Assembly: GCA_020349025.1 (NCBI GenBank)
Contig: CP070763.1
Coordinates: forward strand, 3,401,850 to 3,465,286
DNA length: 63,437 nucleotides
Reading direction: 5' to 3'
Origin: Candidatus Latescibacterota bacterium
Lineage (GTDB): Bacteria; Krumholzibacteriota; Krumholzibacteriia; G020349025
Shown here: positions 48,661 to 57,352 of the stretch, piece by piece
How positions within the stretch are numbered: position 1 is the first letter of the stretch
Layout of the letters: every line of letters begins with the position of its first letter
The notes under the pieces: generated by a model
What the model saw: only the letters and a program-made list of their open reading frames with translations
Told to the model about the DNA's origin: nothing
Databases searched by the model: none
Position numbers and translations under genes: made by a program

Positions 48661-50526
48661 ATGGATCGGCGCACACAGGTCGCCTTTCTCCTGATCGCGG
48701 TCATTCTCGGCTTCAACCTCATGTTCGCCGAGCGCTTCGCGCCGCAGAAGCCGCGCAGCGCGGCCAGGTCCGACACGTTGATCGCCGAAGTGCCGCCGCC
48801 CGCGGTGCCGACACCACCGGCGCAAGATCCAGCCCAGGAACCCACGCTCGAGACTCGCGCGTCCTCGTCGCACGTCTTCGAGCGGGCCCAGGGCACCGAG
48901 CCCGAGATCGAGGTGCGCACACCCCTCTACAGCCTGCGACTGTCGCGGGATGGTGGTGTGCTCGTGGCCCTCGAGCTGGAGAAGTTCGCGCTGGCCTCGG
49001 GGGACCGCGTCGGACTGATTCCCGCCGTGCCGCTGCGCGCGGGGAGCTCGGCGCTCGGGTTACGGCTGCAGACGCTCGATTCGACGCTCGATCTCAGGCA
49101 CGCGCGCTTCGATGTCGTGAGCGGCGTTCCGGCTTCGGGTGTTCTGGAGATCGGCGCCGGGGAGGAGCCGAAGCGGCTGACCTTGCGGGCGCCGGCGAAG
49201 AACGGCGGCGCGCTTCTGAAGCATTTCATCTTCGACCCGGAGACCTACTCGATCCGCGTCGAGCTCGAGCTCGAAGCGGGAGCGGGATTGCCGCGTGTGG
49301 ATCGCTTCTCTCTCGAGTGGACCGAGGGCCTCGAGAGCACCGAAACGAACCAGAAGGATGACTACGCATCCTTCAAGCTCACCTCTCTGGTCAACGACGA
49401 AGTGCAGCGCCAGGGCGCAGCGGGCGGCTTTTTTGGCGGCAAGGGCCCGAAGGACACGGCGCTGTCGGGCAAGATCCGCTGGTTGAGCATCAAGAGCAAG
49501 TACTTCGCCGTGGCGCTCATCCCGGAGACGCAGGAGAGCGGCACCGCGCGCATGATGAGCGATCCCTCCAACCACTGGATGGGGCTCGAGATTGCACACC
49601 CACTCCCGTGGCGCGGGCGCGAACGCGAGGTCTACCGGCTCTACGCGGGACCGGTGGACTACGACATCCTGGTTCAGGAGGACGTGGGGCTCGAAGCGAT
49701 CGTCGAGCTGGGTTGGAGCTGGATCCGTCCCATCTCGAAGGTCGTCGTCGCCCTGATGAACTTCCTCTACCGGTTCATCCCCAACTACGGCGTCGTCATC
49801 CTCATCGTTTCCGTTCTCAGCAAGCTGCTCTTCTGGCCGCTGTCGGAGAAGTCGTTCCGCTCCATGCGCGAGATGCAGAACCTGCAACCGGTGATGGCGG
49901 AGCTGAAGAAGCGCTACTCCGACGATCCACAGGAGATGAACCGCCAGCTGATGCAGCTCTACAAGCAGCGAGGCGTGAACCCGCTGGGTGGCTGCATGCC
50001 GCTCGTCGTGCAGATGCCGATCTTCTTCGCGCTCTACAGCGCGCTTCGCGCCAGCATCGACCTGCGCAATGCGCCGTTCATGCTGTGGATGGACAACCTC
50101 GCCGCACCCGACCTGTTGTTCTCGCTCCCGGGTGGCTTTCCCTTCCGCTTGCTGCCGCTTCTGATGGGCGCGGCGATGATCTGGCAATCGAAAATGGGCT
50201 CCGGGATGGCGCCGGCGACCGGCCCGGCGGCGCAACAGCAGGCGATCATGAAATGGGCGATGCCGGTCGTGTTCATCTTCATCTTCTATGGCATGCCTTC
50301 GGGATTGGTCTTGTACTGGTTGGTGAACACCGTCCTCAGCGTATGGCAACAATTGATGATCAACCGCAAGTATGCGACCCCCTCTGCCGCAGGGGCAGCT
50401 GCCGTTGCGGAAGAGCTCGGTTCGCAAGGGAGTGACAGCGATGCAGCACCGGGTCGAGACAATGGGCGCAAACGTGGAAGAGGCGCTCGAAAAGGCACTC
50501 GCCGAGCTGGGAGCAAACCGCGGTGA
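48661..50526 (+). CDS. yidC: Membrane protein insertase YidC
   Basis: A 621-residue insertase of the Gram-negative type: an N-terminal membrane segment, a periplasmic domain of about 330 residues, then the conserved five-helix core. The core includes ALMNFLYRFIPNYGVVI, the cytoplasmic hairpin with KSFRSMREMQNLQPVM and KQRGVNPLGGCMPLV, and FYGMPSGLVLYWLVNT. It inserts inner-membrane proteins alone or with SecYEG. A basic tail after residue 570 (GRKRGRGARKGTRR) probably contacts ribosomes. Its last 86 bp overlap jag in another frame. Confidence 0.97.
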   Translation: MDRRTQVAFLLIAVILGFNLMFAERFAPQKPRSAARSDTLIAEVPPPAVPTPPAQDPAQEPTLETRASSSHVFERAQGTEPEIEVRTPLYSLRLSRDGGVLVALELEKFALASGDRVGLIPAVPLRAGSSALGLRLQTLDSTLDLRHARFDVVSGVPASGVLEIGAGEEPKRLTLRAPAKNGGALLKHFIFDPETYSIRVELELEAGAGLPRVDRFSLEWTEGLESTETNQKDDYASFKLTSLVNDEVQRQGAAGGFFGGKGPKDTALSGKIRWLSIKSKYFAVALIPETQESGTARMMSDPSNHWMGLEIAHPLPWRGREREVYRLYAGPVDYDILVQEDVGLEAIVELGWSWIRPISKVVVALMNFLYRFIPNYGVVILIVSVLSKLLFWPLSEKSFRSMREMQNLQPVMAELKKRYSDDPQEMNRQLMQLYKQRGVNPLGGCMPLVVQMPIFFALYSALRASIDLRNAPFMLWMDNLAAPDLLFSLPGGFPFRLLPLLMGAAMIWQSKMGSGMAPATGPAAQQQAIMKWAMPVVFIFIFYGMPSGLVLYWLVNTVLSVWQQLMINRKYATPSAAGAAAVAEELGSQGSDSDAAPGRDNGRKRGRGARKGTRRAGSKPR

Positions 50527-51130
50527 AGTGCATTACGAAGTACTCGAGTCCGGCAGCTCCGGCTTTTTGGGTTTGTTCAAAGGGCGACAGGCGCGCGTCC
50601 GCGTCGAGCGACTCGTGCACACGCACGAGGACATCCATGACCTGGTGACCGACCTGCTCGAGTCGATGGGAATCGAAGCGGTCGTGGACGTGAGGCGCGA
50701 GGAGGGCGACACGCACGTCGTCATCCGAACCGAAGGATTGGATGGACTGCTGATCGGGCGCCGGGGTCAGACCCTGGCCGCGCTTCAACATGTGGTCGGA
50801 CGCCTGGCGTCGCGCGAGTTCGACCAGGATGGACATCTGGTCCTCGACGTCGGTGACTACCGTCAGCGCCGTGAAACACACCTGGTCGAGAAGGCGCAGG
50901 CGCTGGCGGAGAAGGTGCGGGCCACCGGACGCGAGATCAACCTGGAGCCACTCCACGCGCCCGACCGTCGCGTCGTCCACCTCGCGGTTGCCAGGCTCGC
51001 CGGCGTTCGCTCCTACACGGTCGGGCAGGGGCTGCACCGGAGTGTTGTGATTGCACCGGACAACCGAGAAGAGTTTCGAGACGACCAGTCATCTAGACCC
51101 AATGATAACGGTACGACCGGTCGTCTTTGA
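50441..51130 (+). CDS. jag: Jag/KhpB RNA-binding protein (Jag_N, KH and R3H domains)
   Basis: A 229-residue protein with three domains in the Jag/KhpB order. Jag_N is ETMGANVEEALEKALAELG, the KH domain has DGLLIGRRGQTLAALQHV with its GxxG loop, and the R3H motif is DRRVVHLAVARLAGV. KhpB binds RNA and in Gram-positives affects cell division and elongation. The ATG at 50441 has an AGGGAG site, is inside yidC, and starts the conserved domain exactly; the upstream extension in the frame is not conserved. Confidence 0.93.
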   Translation: MQHRVETMGANVEEALEKALAELGANRGEVHYEVLESGSSGFLGLFKGRQARVRVERLVHTHEDIHDLVTDLLESMGIEAVVDVRREEGDTHVVIRTEGLDGLLIGRRGQTLAALQHVVGRLASREFDQDGHLVLDVGDYRQRRETHLVEKAQALAEKVRATGREINLEPLHAPDRRVVHLAVARLAGVRSYTVGQGLHRSVVIAPDNREEFRDDQSSRPNDNGTTGRL

Positions 51131-51151
51131 GATTAACAGACAGCCTGTCTG
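51113..51151. promoter_or_regulatory. Two palindromes between jag and mnmE
   Basis: ACGACCGGTCGT (51113-51124, perfect 12-bp palindrome) overlaps the end of jag, and CAGACAGCCTGTCTG (51137-51151, 7-bp arms) follows before mnmE. They could be an attenuator or operator; no T-tract follows either. Confidence 0.4.
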
Positions 51152-51188
51152 ATATCTGAAGGCCGCACCGGATCTCAGTTTCCTCTCC

Positions 51189-52598
51189 ATGAGCGATACG
51201 AAGGACACGATTGTGGCGCTCGCGACGCCGGCGGGGTCTGGCGGCCTTGCGATCGTCCGGGTCTCCGGCACCGAGGCGCTTTCGATCGCCTCTCGGCTCT
51301 TTCGCGGCGCACGCTTGACGGCGTCCGAGAGCCACCGAGCACACCACGGCTGGATCCTGGATGCCGACGGTCGCGACGTCGACGAGGTGCTGGCGTTGGT
51401 TCTTCGCGCCCCGAGGAGCTATACGGGGGAGGACACGGTCGAGATTTCGTGCCACGGCAGCCCGCACGTGGTCGACGAGATCGTGGCTGCAACCGTCCAG
51501 GCTGGCGCCAGGCTGGCCGAGCCGGGTGAGTTCACCCGGCGCGCCTTTCTCAATGGCAAGCTCGACCTGTGTCAGGCAGAGGCGGTCGCCGACCTGATCG
51601 CGGCCCACACGCGGGCATCTCATCGCGCCGCGCTCGAGCAGCTGCGCGGGCGCTTGTCGGACCGCCTCCGCGACGTGCGCGACGCCCTCGTCGCACTTCT
51701 CGCCGATGTCGAGGCGAGCATCGATTTCGTCGAAGAGGGAATCGAGTTCTTCGGCCGCGACGTCGCTCGAAGACGCGGAATGGAAGCATCCGAGCACATC
51801 GATGCGCTGCTCGCGACGGCCGACGAGGGCGTGCTCCTGCGCTCCGGGATTCGCGTCAGCCTGGCTGGGGCACCCAACGTCGGCAAGAGCAGTCTCTTCA
51901 ACCGGATCGTGCAGAGCCCGCGATCGATCGTGACCGAGCATGCAGGCACCACGCGCGATGTCGTGGGCGAGACGCTTCGGCTCGGCGGCATTCTGATGGC
52001 GCTCGAGGACACGGCGGGCCTGCGCGACGTGGGCGGCGACCCGATCGAGGAGATCGGGATCGAGCGCAGTCGGCAGAGCCATCGCGACGCCGATCTCGTC
52101 ATTCACGTGATCGACGCCACGTCGTTCGGAGCCTCTGCCGGGGTTGGGGGGAATGGGCGTGTCGTTGCCCTCAACAAGGTGGATCTGCTCGTCGACGAGA
52201 TGCGAGAGCGGGTGATGGAGAGCGAGGACGCGGCTCGCACTTTCCTGGCCGCGGGCGGCATCGAAGTCCCCGACGCGGCGGCGGTTTGCGCCGTCTCAGC
52301 CGCAACGGGAGCGGGCGTCGATGCGCTTCTCGATGCTCTGGTTCGGGCTGTCCAGACAAGCCGTCTGACACTGCAGCAGGATGCTCTCGTCGCCATCAAT
52401 CAGCGCCATCGTGAGGCCCTGGTGCGGGCGCAGTCGGCACTCGACCAGTTCGCTTGCGACGTCGAGCATGAGGAGCCCCCGGAGATCCTGGCGGCCGACC
52501 TGCGTGGCGCCGTCGTCACGCTCGGCGAGATCTCGGGTGAGGCGGTGACGGAGGAGATCCTCGACTCGATCTTCTCCCGCTTCTGTATTGGCAAGTGA
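51189..52598 (+). CDS. mnmE: tRNA uridine-5-carboxymethylaminomethyl(34) synthesis GTPase MnmE
   Basis: A 469-residue MnmE. It starts with DTIVALATPAGSGGLAIVRVSG, the folate-binding domain, which is followed by a helical domain and an inserted G domain (GAPNVGKSSLFNR, DTAGLRDVGGDPIE, LNKVD). The C-terminus ends FCIGK, with the conserved functional cysteine. With MnmG it builds the cmnm5 modification of wobble U34 in tRNAs. The ATG is 59 bp after jag. Confidence 0.97.
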   Translation: MSDTKDTIVALATPAGSGGLAIVRVSGTEALSIASRLFRGARLTASESHRAHHGWILDADGRDVDEVLALVLRAPRSYTGEDTVEISCHGSPHVVDEIVAATVQAGARLAEPGEFTRRAFLNGKLDLCQAEAVADLIAAHTRASHRAALEQLRGRLSDRLRDVRDALVALLADVEASIDFVEEGIEFFGRDVARRRGMEASEHIDALLATADEGVLLRSGIRVSLAGAPNVGKSSLFNRIVQSPRSIVTEHAGTTRDVVGETLRLGGILMALEDTAGLRDVGGDPIEEIGIERSRQSHRDADLVIHVIDATSFGASAGVGGNGRVVALNKVDLLVDEMRERVMESEDAARTFLAAGGIEVPDAAAVCAVSAATGAGVDALLDALVRAVQTSRLTLQQDALVAINQRHREALVRAQSALDQFACDVEHEEPPEILAADLRGAVVTLGEISGEAVTEEILDSIFSRFCIGK

Positions 52599-52615
52599 GA
52601 CGCAACGAGGTGTGT

Positions 52616-54502
52616 GTGCAGTACGACGTTGTCGTCGTTGGAGCGGGTCACGCTGGCTGCGAGGCCGCGCTGGCGCCGGCGCGCATGGGTCTGCGGACGG
52701 CGGTTCTGACGCTGCGGCGCGATCGCATCGCCTACATGCCGTGCAACCCGGCCATCGGCGGCCTGGGAAAGGGCCACCTCGTGCGTGAGATCGACGCCCT
52801 CGGTGGGCAGATGGCGCGCGCCATCGACGCCGCGGGGATCCAGTTCCGGATGCTCAACCGCAGCAAGGGCCCGGCCGTCTGGTCCCCCCGGGCGCAGGCC
52901 GACAAGGCGCTCTACAGCCGCGTGATGCGGCAGGTGCTCGAGCAACAGGAGAATCTCGACATCGTCGAGGCGAGCGCCACCGACCTGATCGTCGAGCCGC
53001 GTCCCGGCGGCGGCCAGCGCGTCTGCGCCGTTCGCACCTCCGACGGAGCGGAAATCGCGACGCGCGCTGTGGTTCTGACGACGGGGACGTTCCTGCGCGG
53101 CCTGATGCACATGGGGCGCGACCAGCTGCGCGGCGGACGCAGCGGCGAGCCGGCGACGGCGGCTCTCTCCGACACGCTGCGACGGCTCGGCTTCGAGCTC
53201 GGACGATTGAAGACCGGCACGCCCCCGCGCCTCCTGCGCGACAGCATCGCCTTCGAGCGCTTCGACGAGCAGCCCGGCGACGATCCACCGCGCCCCTTCT
53301 CGCACACGACCGAGAAGCTGGAGATCGAGCAGGTCTCCTGCTGGCTCGCCGAGACGACGCCCGAAGTGCACGCGCTCATTCGCGACAACCTGCATCGCGC
53401 GCCGATGTACAACGGCCAGATCGGCGGCACCGGCCCGCGCTACTGCCCCTCGATCGAGGACAAGGTGGTGCGTTTCGCCGAGCGCGAGCGCCATCACCTC
53501 TTCCTCGAGCCGGAGGGGAGGACGTCGCCCGAGATCTACGTCAACGGCCTGTCGACGAGCCTGCCGCGCGACGTGCAGCGCGACGTCGTGCGCCGGATCC
53601 CCGGCCTCGAGGAAGCGGTGATCGCGCGCTACGGCTACGCCGTGGAGTACGACTTCGTGCCCTCGGGACAGGTCTGCGACACGCTCGAGACGCGGCTCGT
53701 CGAGGGTCTCTTCCTGGCGGGCCAGATCAACGGCACCTCCGGCTACGAGGAGGCGGCGGCCCAGGGGCTCGTGGCGGGAATCAACGCGGCCGCGCGCAGG
53801 CTCGACCTGCCGCCACTCGTCCTGCAGCGGGCCGAGGCGTATGTCGGAGTTCTCGTCGACGATCTCGTGCGCCTGACGCTGGAGGAGCCGTACCGGATGT
53901 TCACGTCGCGGGCCGAGTTTCGCCTGTCGCTGCGGATCGACAACGCCGACGATCGGCTGATGCCGTACGCCGAGCGCTACGGCCTGCTCCGGGGCGAGAT
54001 GCGGCGGGTCCGCGATCGCAACCGCAAGCAGCTGGCGCGCCTGCAGGAGCTCCTTCGCGTCCGTGTGGGGGCGGCCGATGTTGCGGCCCTGGCCAAGCGC
54101 ACCGGGGCATCCGTCGCCTCGGGGCCGCTGCCGGTCGACAAGCTCCTGCGCACGCCGGGGATCCGGGCACGGCACGTGTCGACGGTCGTGCCCGAGATGC
54201 GCCAGGCGCATCCGGAGGTGCTGCGCAAGCTCGAGGTGCAGGTGCGCTACTCCGGCTACATCCGGCGCCAGGAGCGCCAGGTGGAGGCCGCGCGCCGGCT
54301 CGAGGAGCGTCGTCTGCCGCACGACATCCGCTACCCGGAGATCTTCGGCTTGAGCACCGAGGCCGCCCAGAAGCTGGAGCGCATGCGGCCGCGCACGCTG
54401 GGGCAGGCGAGTCGAATCGACGGCGTGCGGGCGGCGGACGTCTCGCTCCTCCTCGTGCACCTGGAGCGACACCGGCGCTCGCAGACGCGAGCCGTCCCAT
54501 GA
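52616..54502 (+). CDS. mnmG: tRNA uridine-5-carboxymethylaminomethyl(34) synthesis enzyme MnmG
   Basis: A 628-residue FAD enzyme, partner of MnmE. The FAD site is YDVVVVGAGHAGCEAALA; conserved blocks include MPCNPAIGGLGKGHLVREIDALGG, LTTGTFLRG, GRLKTGTPPR, AGQINGTSGYEEAAAQGL and the C-terminal helical domain (GASVASGPLP). I chose the GTG at 52616 because an ACGAGG site precedes it and the FAD domain begins there. A GTG at 52595 that overlaps the mnmE stop (GTGA) is an alternative. rsmG overlaps its stop. Confidence 0.97.
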   Translation: MQYDVVVVGAGHAGCEAALAPARMGLRTAVLTLRRDRIAYMPCNPAIGGLGKGHLVREIDALGGQMARAIDAAGIQFRMLNRSKGPAVWSPRAQADKALYSRVMRQVLEQQENLDIVEASATDLIVEPRPGGGQRVCAVRTSDGAEIATRAVVLTTGTFLRGLMHMGRDQLRGGRSGEPATAALSDTLRRLGFELGRLKTGTPPRLLRDSIAFERFDEQPGDDPPRPFSHTTEKLEIEQVSCWLAETTPEVHALIRDNLHRAPMYNGQIGGTGPRYCPSIEDKVVRFAERERHHLFLEPEGRTSPEIYVNGLSTSLPRDVQRDVVRRIPGLEEAVIARYGYAVEYDFVPSGQVCDTLETRLVEGLFLAGQINGTSGYEEAAAQGLVAGINAAARRLDLPPLVLQRAEAYVGVLVDDLVRLTLEEPYRMFTSRAEFRLSLRIDNADDRLMPYAERYGLLRGEMRRVRDRNRKQLARLQELLRVRVGAADVAALAKRTGASVASGPLPVDKLLRTPGIRARHVSTVVPEMRQAHPEVLRKLEVQVRYSGYIRRQERQVEAARRLEERRLPHDIRYPEIFGLSTEAAQKLERMRPRTLGQASRIDGVRAADVSLLLVHLERHRRSQTRAVP

Positions 54503-55197
54503 GCACGCCACCCTCCGTCGAGGCGCTCGTCGCAGAGGCGCTCCGCGACCGGCCGCGATCGTCCGACCTCGAAGCGCGTCTCGTCGTCTACGTCGAGGCG
54601 CTCCTGGAAACGAACCAGAGCATCAATCTCGTCTCGCGCCGCAACACGGCGCAGCACGTCGCCCGGTTCACGCGCGAGAGCCTCTTTCTGGCCCAGCAGC
54701 TCGGGTCCACGTCCGAGCGGGGGGGAGAGCCCGCGACGCTTCTGGATCTCGGCTCGGGCGGCGGGTTCCCGGGGATGGTTGTCAAGCTCGCCCTGCCCGA
54801 CCTGCAGGTGACGCTGGTGGAAGGGACGCAGAAGAAGGCGCGCTTCCTCGCAGACGTCTGCCAGAGGCTCGATCTGCGCGGGATCAAGGTCCTCTGGGCC
54901 CGAGCCGAAGCGCTCGCGGATCGTGATTCCAGCTACTTCAAGCCGGAGCTCCGTCACCACTTCGACTGGGTCACCGCCAAGGCGCTCGGGAGCATCGCGG
55001 AGTCGATCCGGCTCGCCGCCCCGTTTCTGCGCCTCGGCGGCATCCACTGGATCTTCAAGGGGGAGCGCTACGAGCAGGAGCTGCGCTCGGCGCGGCGCCG
55101 GATGCGCCAGATGCGGCTCGAGACGCTGCGGAGCATCCCGGTCCCAGGCAGCGAGAAGTCCTATCTTGTTGCAATAAAACAACTTGAAAGGTCTTAG
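54499..55197 (+). CDS. rsmG: 16S rRNA (guanine(527)-N(7))-methyltransferase RsmG
   Basis: A 232-residue methyltransferase for G527 of 16S rRNA. It has ETNQSINLVSRR, the SAM site LLDLGSGGGFPGMV, and LVEGTQKKARFLADV. Later VTAKALGSIAESIRLAAPFL corresponds to the family RA-A-L block. Its ATG overlaps the mnmG TGA (ATGA), so translation is coupled. Loss of this gene gives low-level streptomycin resistance in other bacteria. It is followed by the parS-bearing gap. Confidence 0.95.
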   Translation: MSTPPSVEALVAEALRDRPRSSDLEARLVVYVEALLETNQSINLVSRRNTAQHVARFTRESLFLAQQLGSTSERGGEPATLLDLGSGGGFPGMVVKLALPDLQVTLVEGTQKKARFLADVCQRLDLRGIKVLWARAEALADRDSSYFKPELRHHFDWVTAKALGSIAESIRLAAPFLRLGGIHWIFKGERYEQELRSARRRMRQMRLETLRSIPVPGSEKSYLVAIKQLERS

Positions 55198-55203
55198 GGG
55201 GTC

Positions 55204-55219
55204 GGTTTCACGTGAAAAC
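55204..55219. promoter_or_regulatory. parS: Candidate parS site 1
   Basis: GGTTTCACGTGAAAAC matches the parS consensus TGTTTCACGTGAAACA at 13 of 16 positions including the whole TTTCACGTGAAA core. It lies in the 284-bp gap between rsmG and parA. Confidence 0.75.
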
Positions 55220-55417
55220 GGAAGGACCGGGAGCGGATCCACCCCGGACACGGCCCAGATTGAGGCCCAGTGCGACAAAACTGCGTATGCGCCGGAGCGC
55301 GCGATCGGGTATTCTCCCGGCGTGCTCCCTGTAGCGTCGTTGCGATATACAGCAACCCGCTACACAGCAACGGTTTACGAGAGAACAACTAGTCAAAAGT
55401 ACAGGTCTTTTTTGCGG

Positions 55418-55433
55418 TTTTTCACGTGCGACA
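55418..55433. promoter_or_regulatory. parS: Candidate parS site 2
   Basis: TTTTTCACGTGCGACA matches the parS consensus at 13 of 16 positions, 49 bp before parA. It is weaker in the right half than site 1. Confidence 0.5.
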
Positions 55434-55481
55434 ACGGCGAGACCGTCGACCTGGGGCCGAGCCTGTGAGTGGGAGACTCTC

Positions 55482-56300
55482 TTGAGCCGAGCGCGGACCA
55501 TCGCGATCGCGAATCAGAAGGGCGGAGTCGGCAAGACGACGACGGCCATCAATCTGTCCGCCAGTCTGGCAGCGGCCGAACGCCGGGTGCTTCTGATCGA
55601 CATCGACCCGCAGGCGAATGCATCGAGCGGCTTGGGTGTCGATGCCGACGACGAGTCGACCAGCGTGTACGAAGTGATCCTGGGCAACGCCGACCTGCGC
55701 GAGGCGCTGCGGCCCGACGTGCTGCCCTACCTGGATGCGATTCCATCGGCGTCGCGTCTGCACGGTGCCGAGGTGGAGCTCGTCCCGCTCATGTCGCGCG
55801 AGTCGCGCTTGCGGCGCGCGATCGAGCCCGCGCTCGACGACTACGATTTCATTCTGATCGACTGCCCGCCGAGCTTGGGTCTGCTCACGATCAACACGCT
55901 CACTGCTTCCGACTCGGTGCTCATTCCGATCCAGTGCGAGTACTACGCGCTGGAAGGCTTGACGCAGCTCACGCACACGATCGAGCTCGTTCAAGAGAAC
56001 CTCAATCAAAGGCTCACGATCGAAGGTGTGCTGTTGACGATGTACGACCGTCGACTGAACCTGGCAAACCAGGTGGCGGAAGAGGCGCGGCGTTTCTTCG
56101 GTGACAAAGTGTACGAAGCCGTCATTCCACGCAACGTGAAGTTGAGCGAATCGCCGAGCTTCGGAAAACCCATTCTCTATTACGACGCACAATCGACCGG
56201 AGCGGAGAGCTACATGAACTTGGCTCGCGAGGTCATCGCACGGACGTCGTGGAACACGCCCGAGGATGCGAGCGAGCACGCGGCGGTGGAGGGAGCATGA
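55482..56300 (+). CDS. parA: ParA family chromosome partitioning ATPase
   Basis: A 272-residue ParA/Soj ATPase. The deviant Walker A is NQKGGVGKTTTAINL, Walker A' is LLIDIDPQANASSGLG, and Walker B is FILIDCPPSLGLLTIN. It forms ATP-dependent dimers on the nucleoid that move ParB-bound origins. The TTG start has a GGGAG site 7 bases upstream; no better start is in frame. It overlaps parB (ATGA). Confidence 0.96.
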   Translation: MSRARTIAIANQKGGVGKTTTAINLSASLAAAERRVLLIDIDPQANASSGLGVDADDESTSVYEVILGNADLREALRPDVLPYLDAIPSASRLHGAEVELVPLMSRESRLRRAIEPALDDYDFILIDCPPSLGLLTINTLTASDSVLIPIQCEYYALEGLTQLTHTIELVQENLNQRLTIEGVLLTMYDRRLNLANQVAEEARRFFGDKVYEAVIPRNVKLSESPSFGKPILYYDAQSTGAESYMNLAREVIARTSWNTPEDASEHAAVEGA

Positions 56301-57193
56301 CCAGGAAGGCACTGGGTCGGGGAATCGAGGCGCTCATTCCGAAGCGCATCGATCTGGCGGCGACGCAACAACCGCAGTCGGATGAGCACACGAGCGGACG
56401 CGCTGTGGCGTACGAAGTTCCGATCGACGCGATCAAACCAAACCGGCTGCAGCCGCGACGTCGCTTCGACGACGACAAGCTCCAGGAGTTGGCGGAGTCG
56501 ATGCGGCAAAACGGCATCCTGCAGCCGCTTCTCGTGCGCGTCGTCGACGGCGAGTACGAGCTCGTCGCCGGAGAGCGCCGGCTGCGTGCGGCGCGCCTCG
56601 CGGGCCTCGAGACGGTGCCGGTGTCGGTGCGCGAGGATGTCGATGATCGCGACTCGCTGAAGCTCGCGCTTCTCGAAAACGTGCAGCGTGCCGACCTCAA
56701 TCCAATCGAGGAAGCGCGCGGGTACCGACGTTTGATCGCTGAGTTTGGAATGCATCAACAAGAGCTCGCCGAACGTCTGGGCAAAAGCCGCAGCGCGGTG
56801 GCGAACGCCTTGCGTCTCCTGAATCTGCCGGAGGAGCTGCGACAGCGCATCGAGTCGGGTGACTTGAGTGCGGGTCACGCGCGCGCACTTCTTGCTGCGG
56901 GCAGCCTGGAAGAACAGATGGAGATCGCGGATCTGGTGCGCGAGCAGGGCTTGAACGTGCGCGAGGCGGAGCACCTGGCACAGCAAGGGCGCAAGCGCCT
57001 GCGCAAGAAGAGCGTGCGCGGCAACCCCGCACTCGACGAGCTGCAGAAGAGGCTCGAATCGCGTTTCGGAACGCGCGTGCGAATCCGTGCTCGCAAGAGT
57101 GACGGATCGGCGGGTCGAATCGAGATCGACTACTACAGCGAAGCGGATCTCGAACGCGTGTTCGAGATCGCCGGCGTTTCGTATCTTCTGTAG
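56297..57193 (+). CDS. parB: ParB/Spo0J family chromosome partitioning protein
   Basis: A 298-residue ParB. The N-terminus MTRKALGRGIEALIP binds ParA; residues EYELVAGERRLRAARLAGL form the CTP-binding GERRxRA block; KSRSAVANALRLLNLP is the helix-turn-helix that reads parS; the C-terminal region (GSAGRIEIDYYSEADLERVFEIAG) dimerises. The ATG at 56297 overlaps the parA stop. It binds the nearby parS sites. Confidence 0.97.
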   Translation: MTRKALGRGIEALIPKRIDLAATQQPQSDEHTSGRAVAYEVPIDAIKPNRLQPRRRFDDDKLQELAESMRQNGILQPLLVRVVDGEYELVAGERRLRAARLAGLETVPVSVREDVDDRDSLKLALLENVQRADLNPIEEARGYRRLIAEFGMHQQELAERLGKSRSAVANALRLLNLPEELRQRIESGDLSAGHARALLAAGSLEEQMEIADLVREQGLNVREAEHLAQQGRKRLRKKSVRGNPALDELQKRLESRFGTRVRIRARKSDGSAGRIEIDYYSEADLERVFEIAGVSYLL

Positions 57194-57269
57194 GACGCGC
57201 GGCCGAAGCGCTCGAAGGGTTCCAGACTTCGGTGTGCGCTTCGAGCCGAAACGTGATCCGCGACAGGCG

Positions 57270-57332
57270 CGGAACGCGAAACGCGACACGCGCGGAACGC
57301 GACGCGCCACAGTCGGAACGCGACGCGCCACA
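57270..57332. repeat. Short GC tandem repeat between parB and the M23 gene
   Basis: CGGAACGCGACGCGCCACA occurs at 57293-57311 and 57314-57332, with a degenerate third copy from 57270. The period is 21-23 bp. It precedes the M23 gene by 20 bp. Confidence 0.55.
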
Positions 57333-57352
57333 CACCCGTTCACAATAACGTC

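Noticed and set aside
54880..54895. Match to the 13118 inverted-repeat arm inside rsmG
   Set aside because: Only about 13 bases match and they encode conserved RsmG residues, so it is a coincidence.
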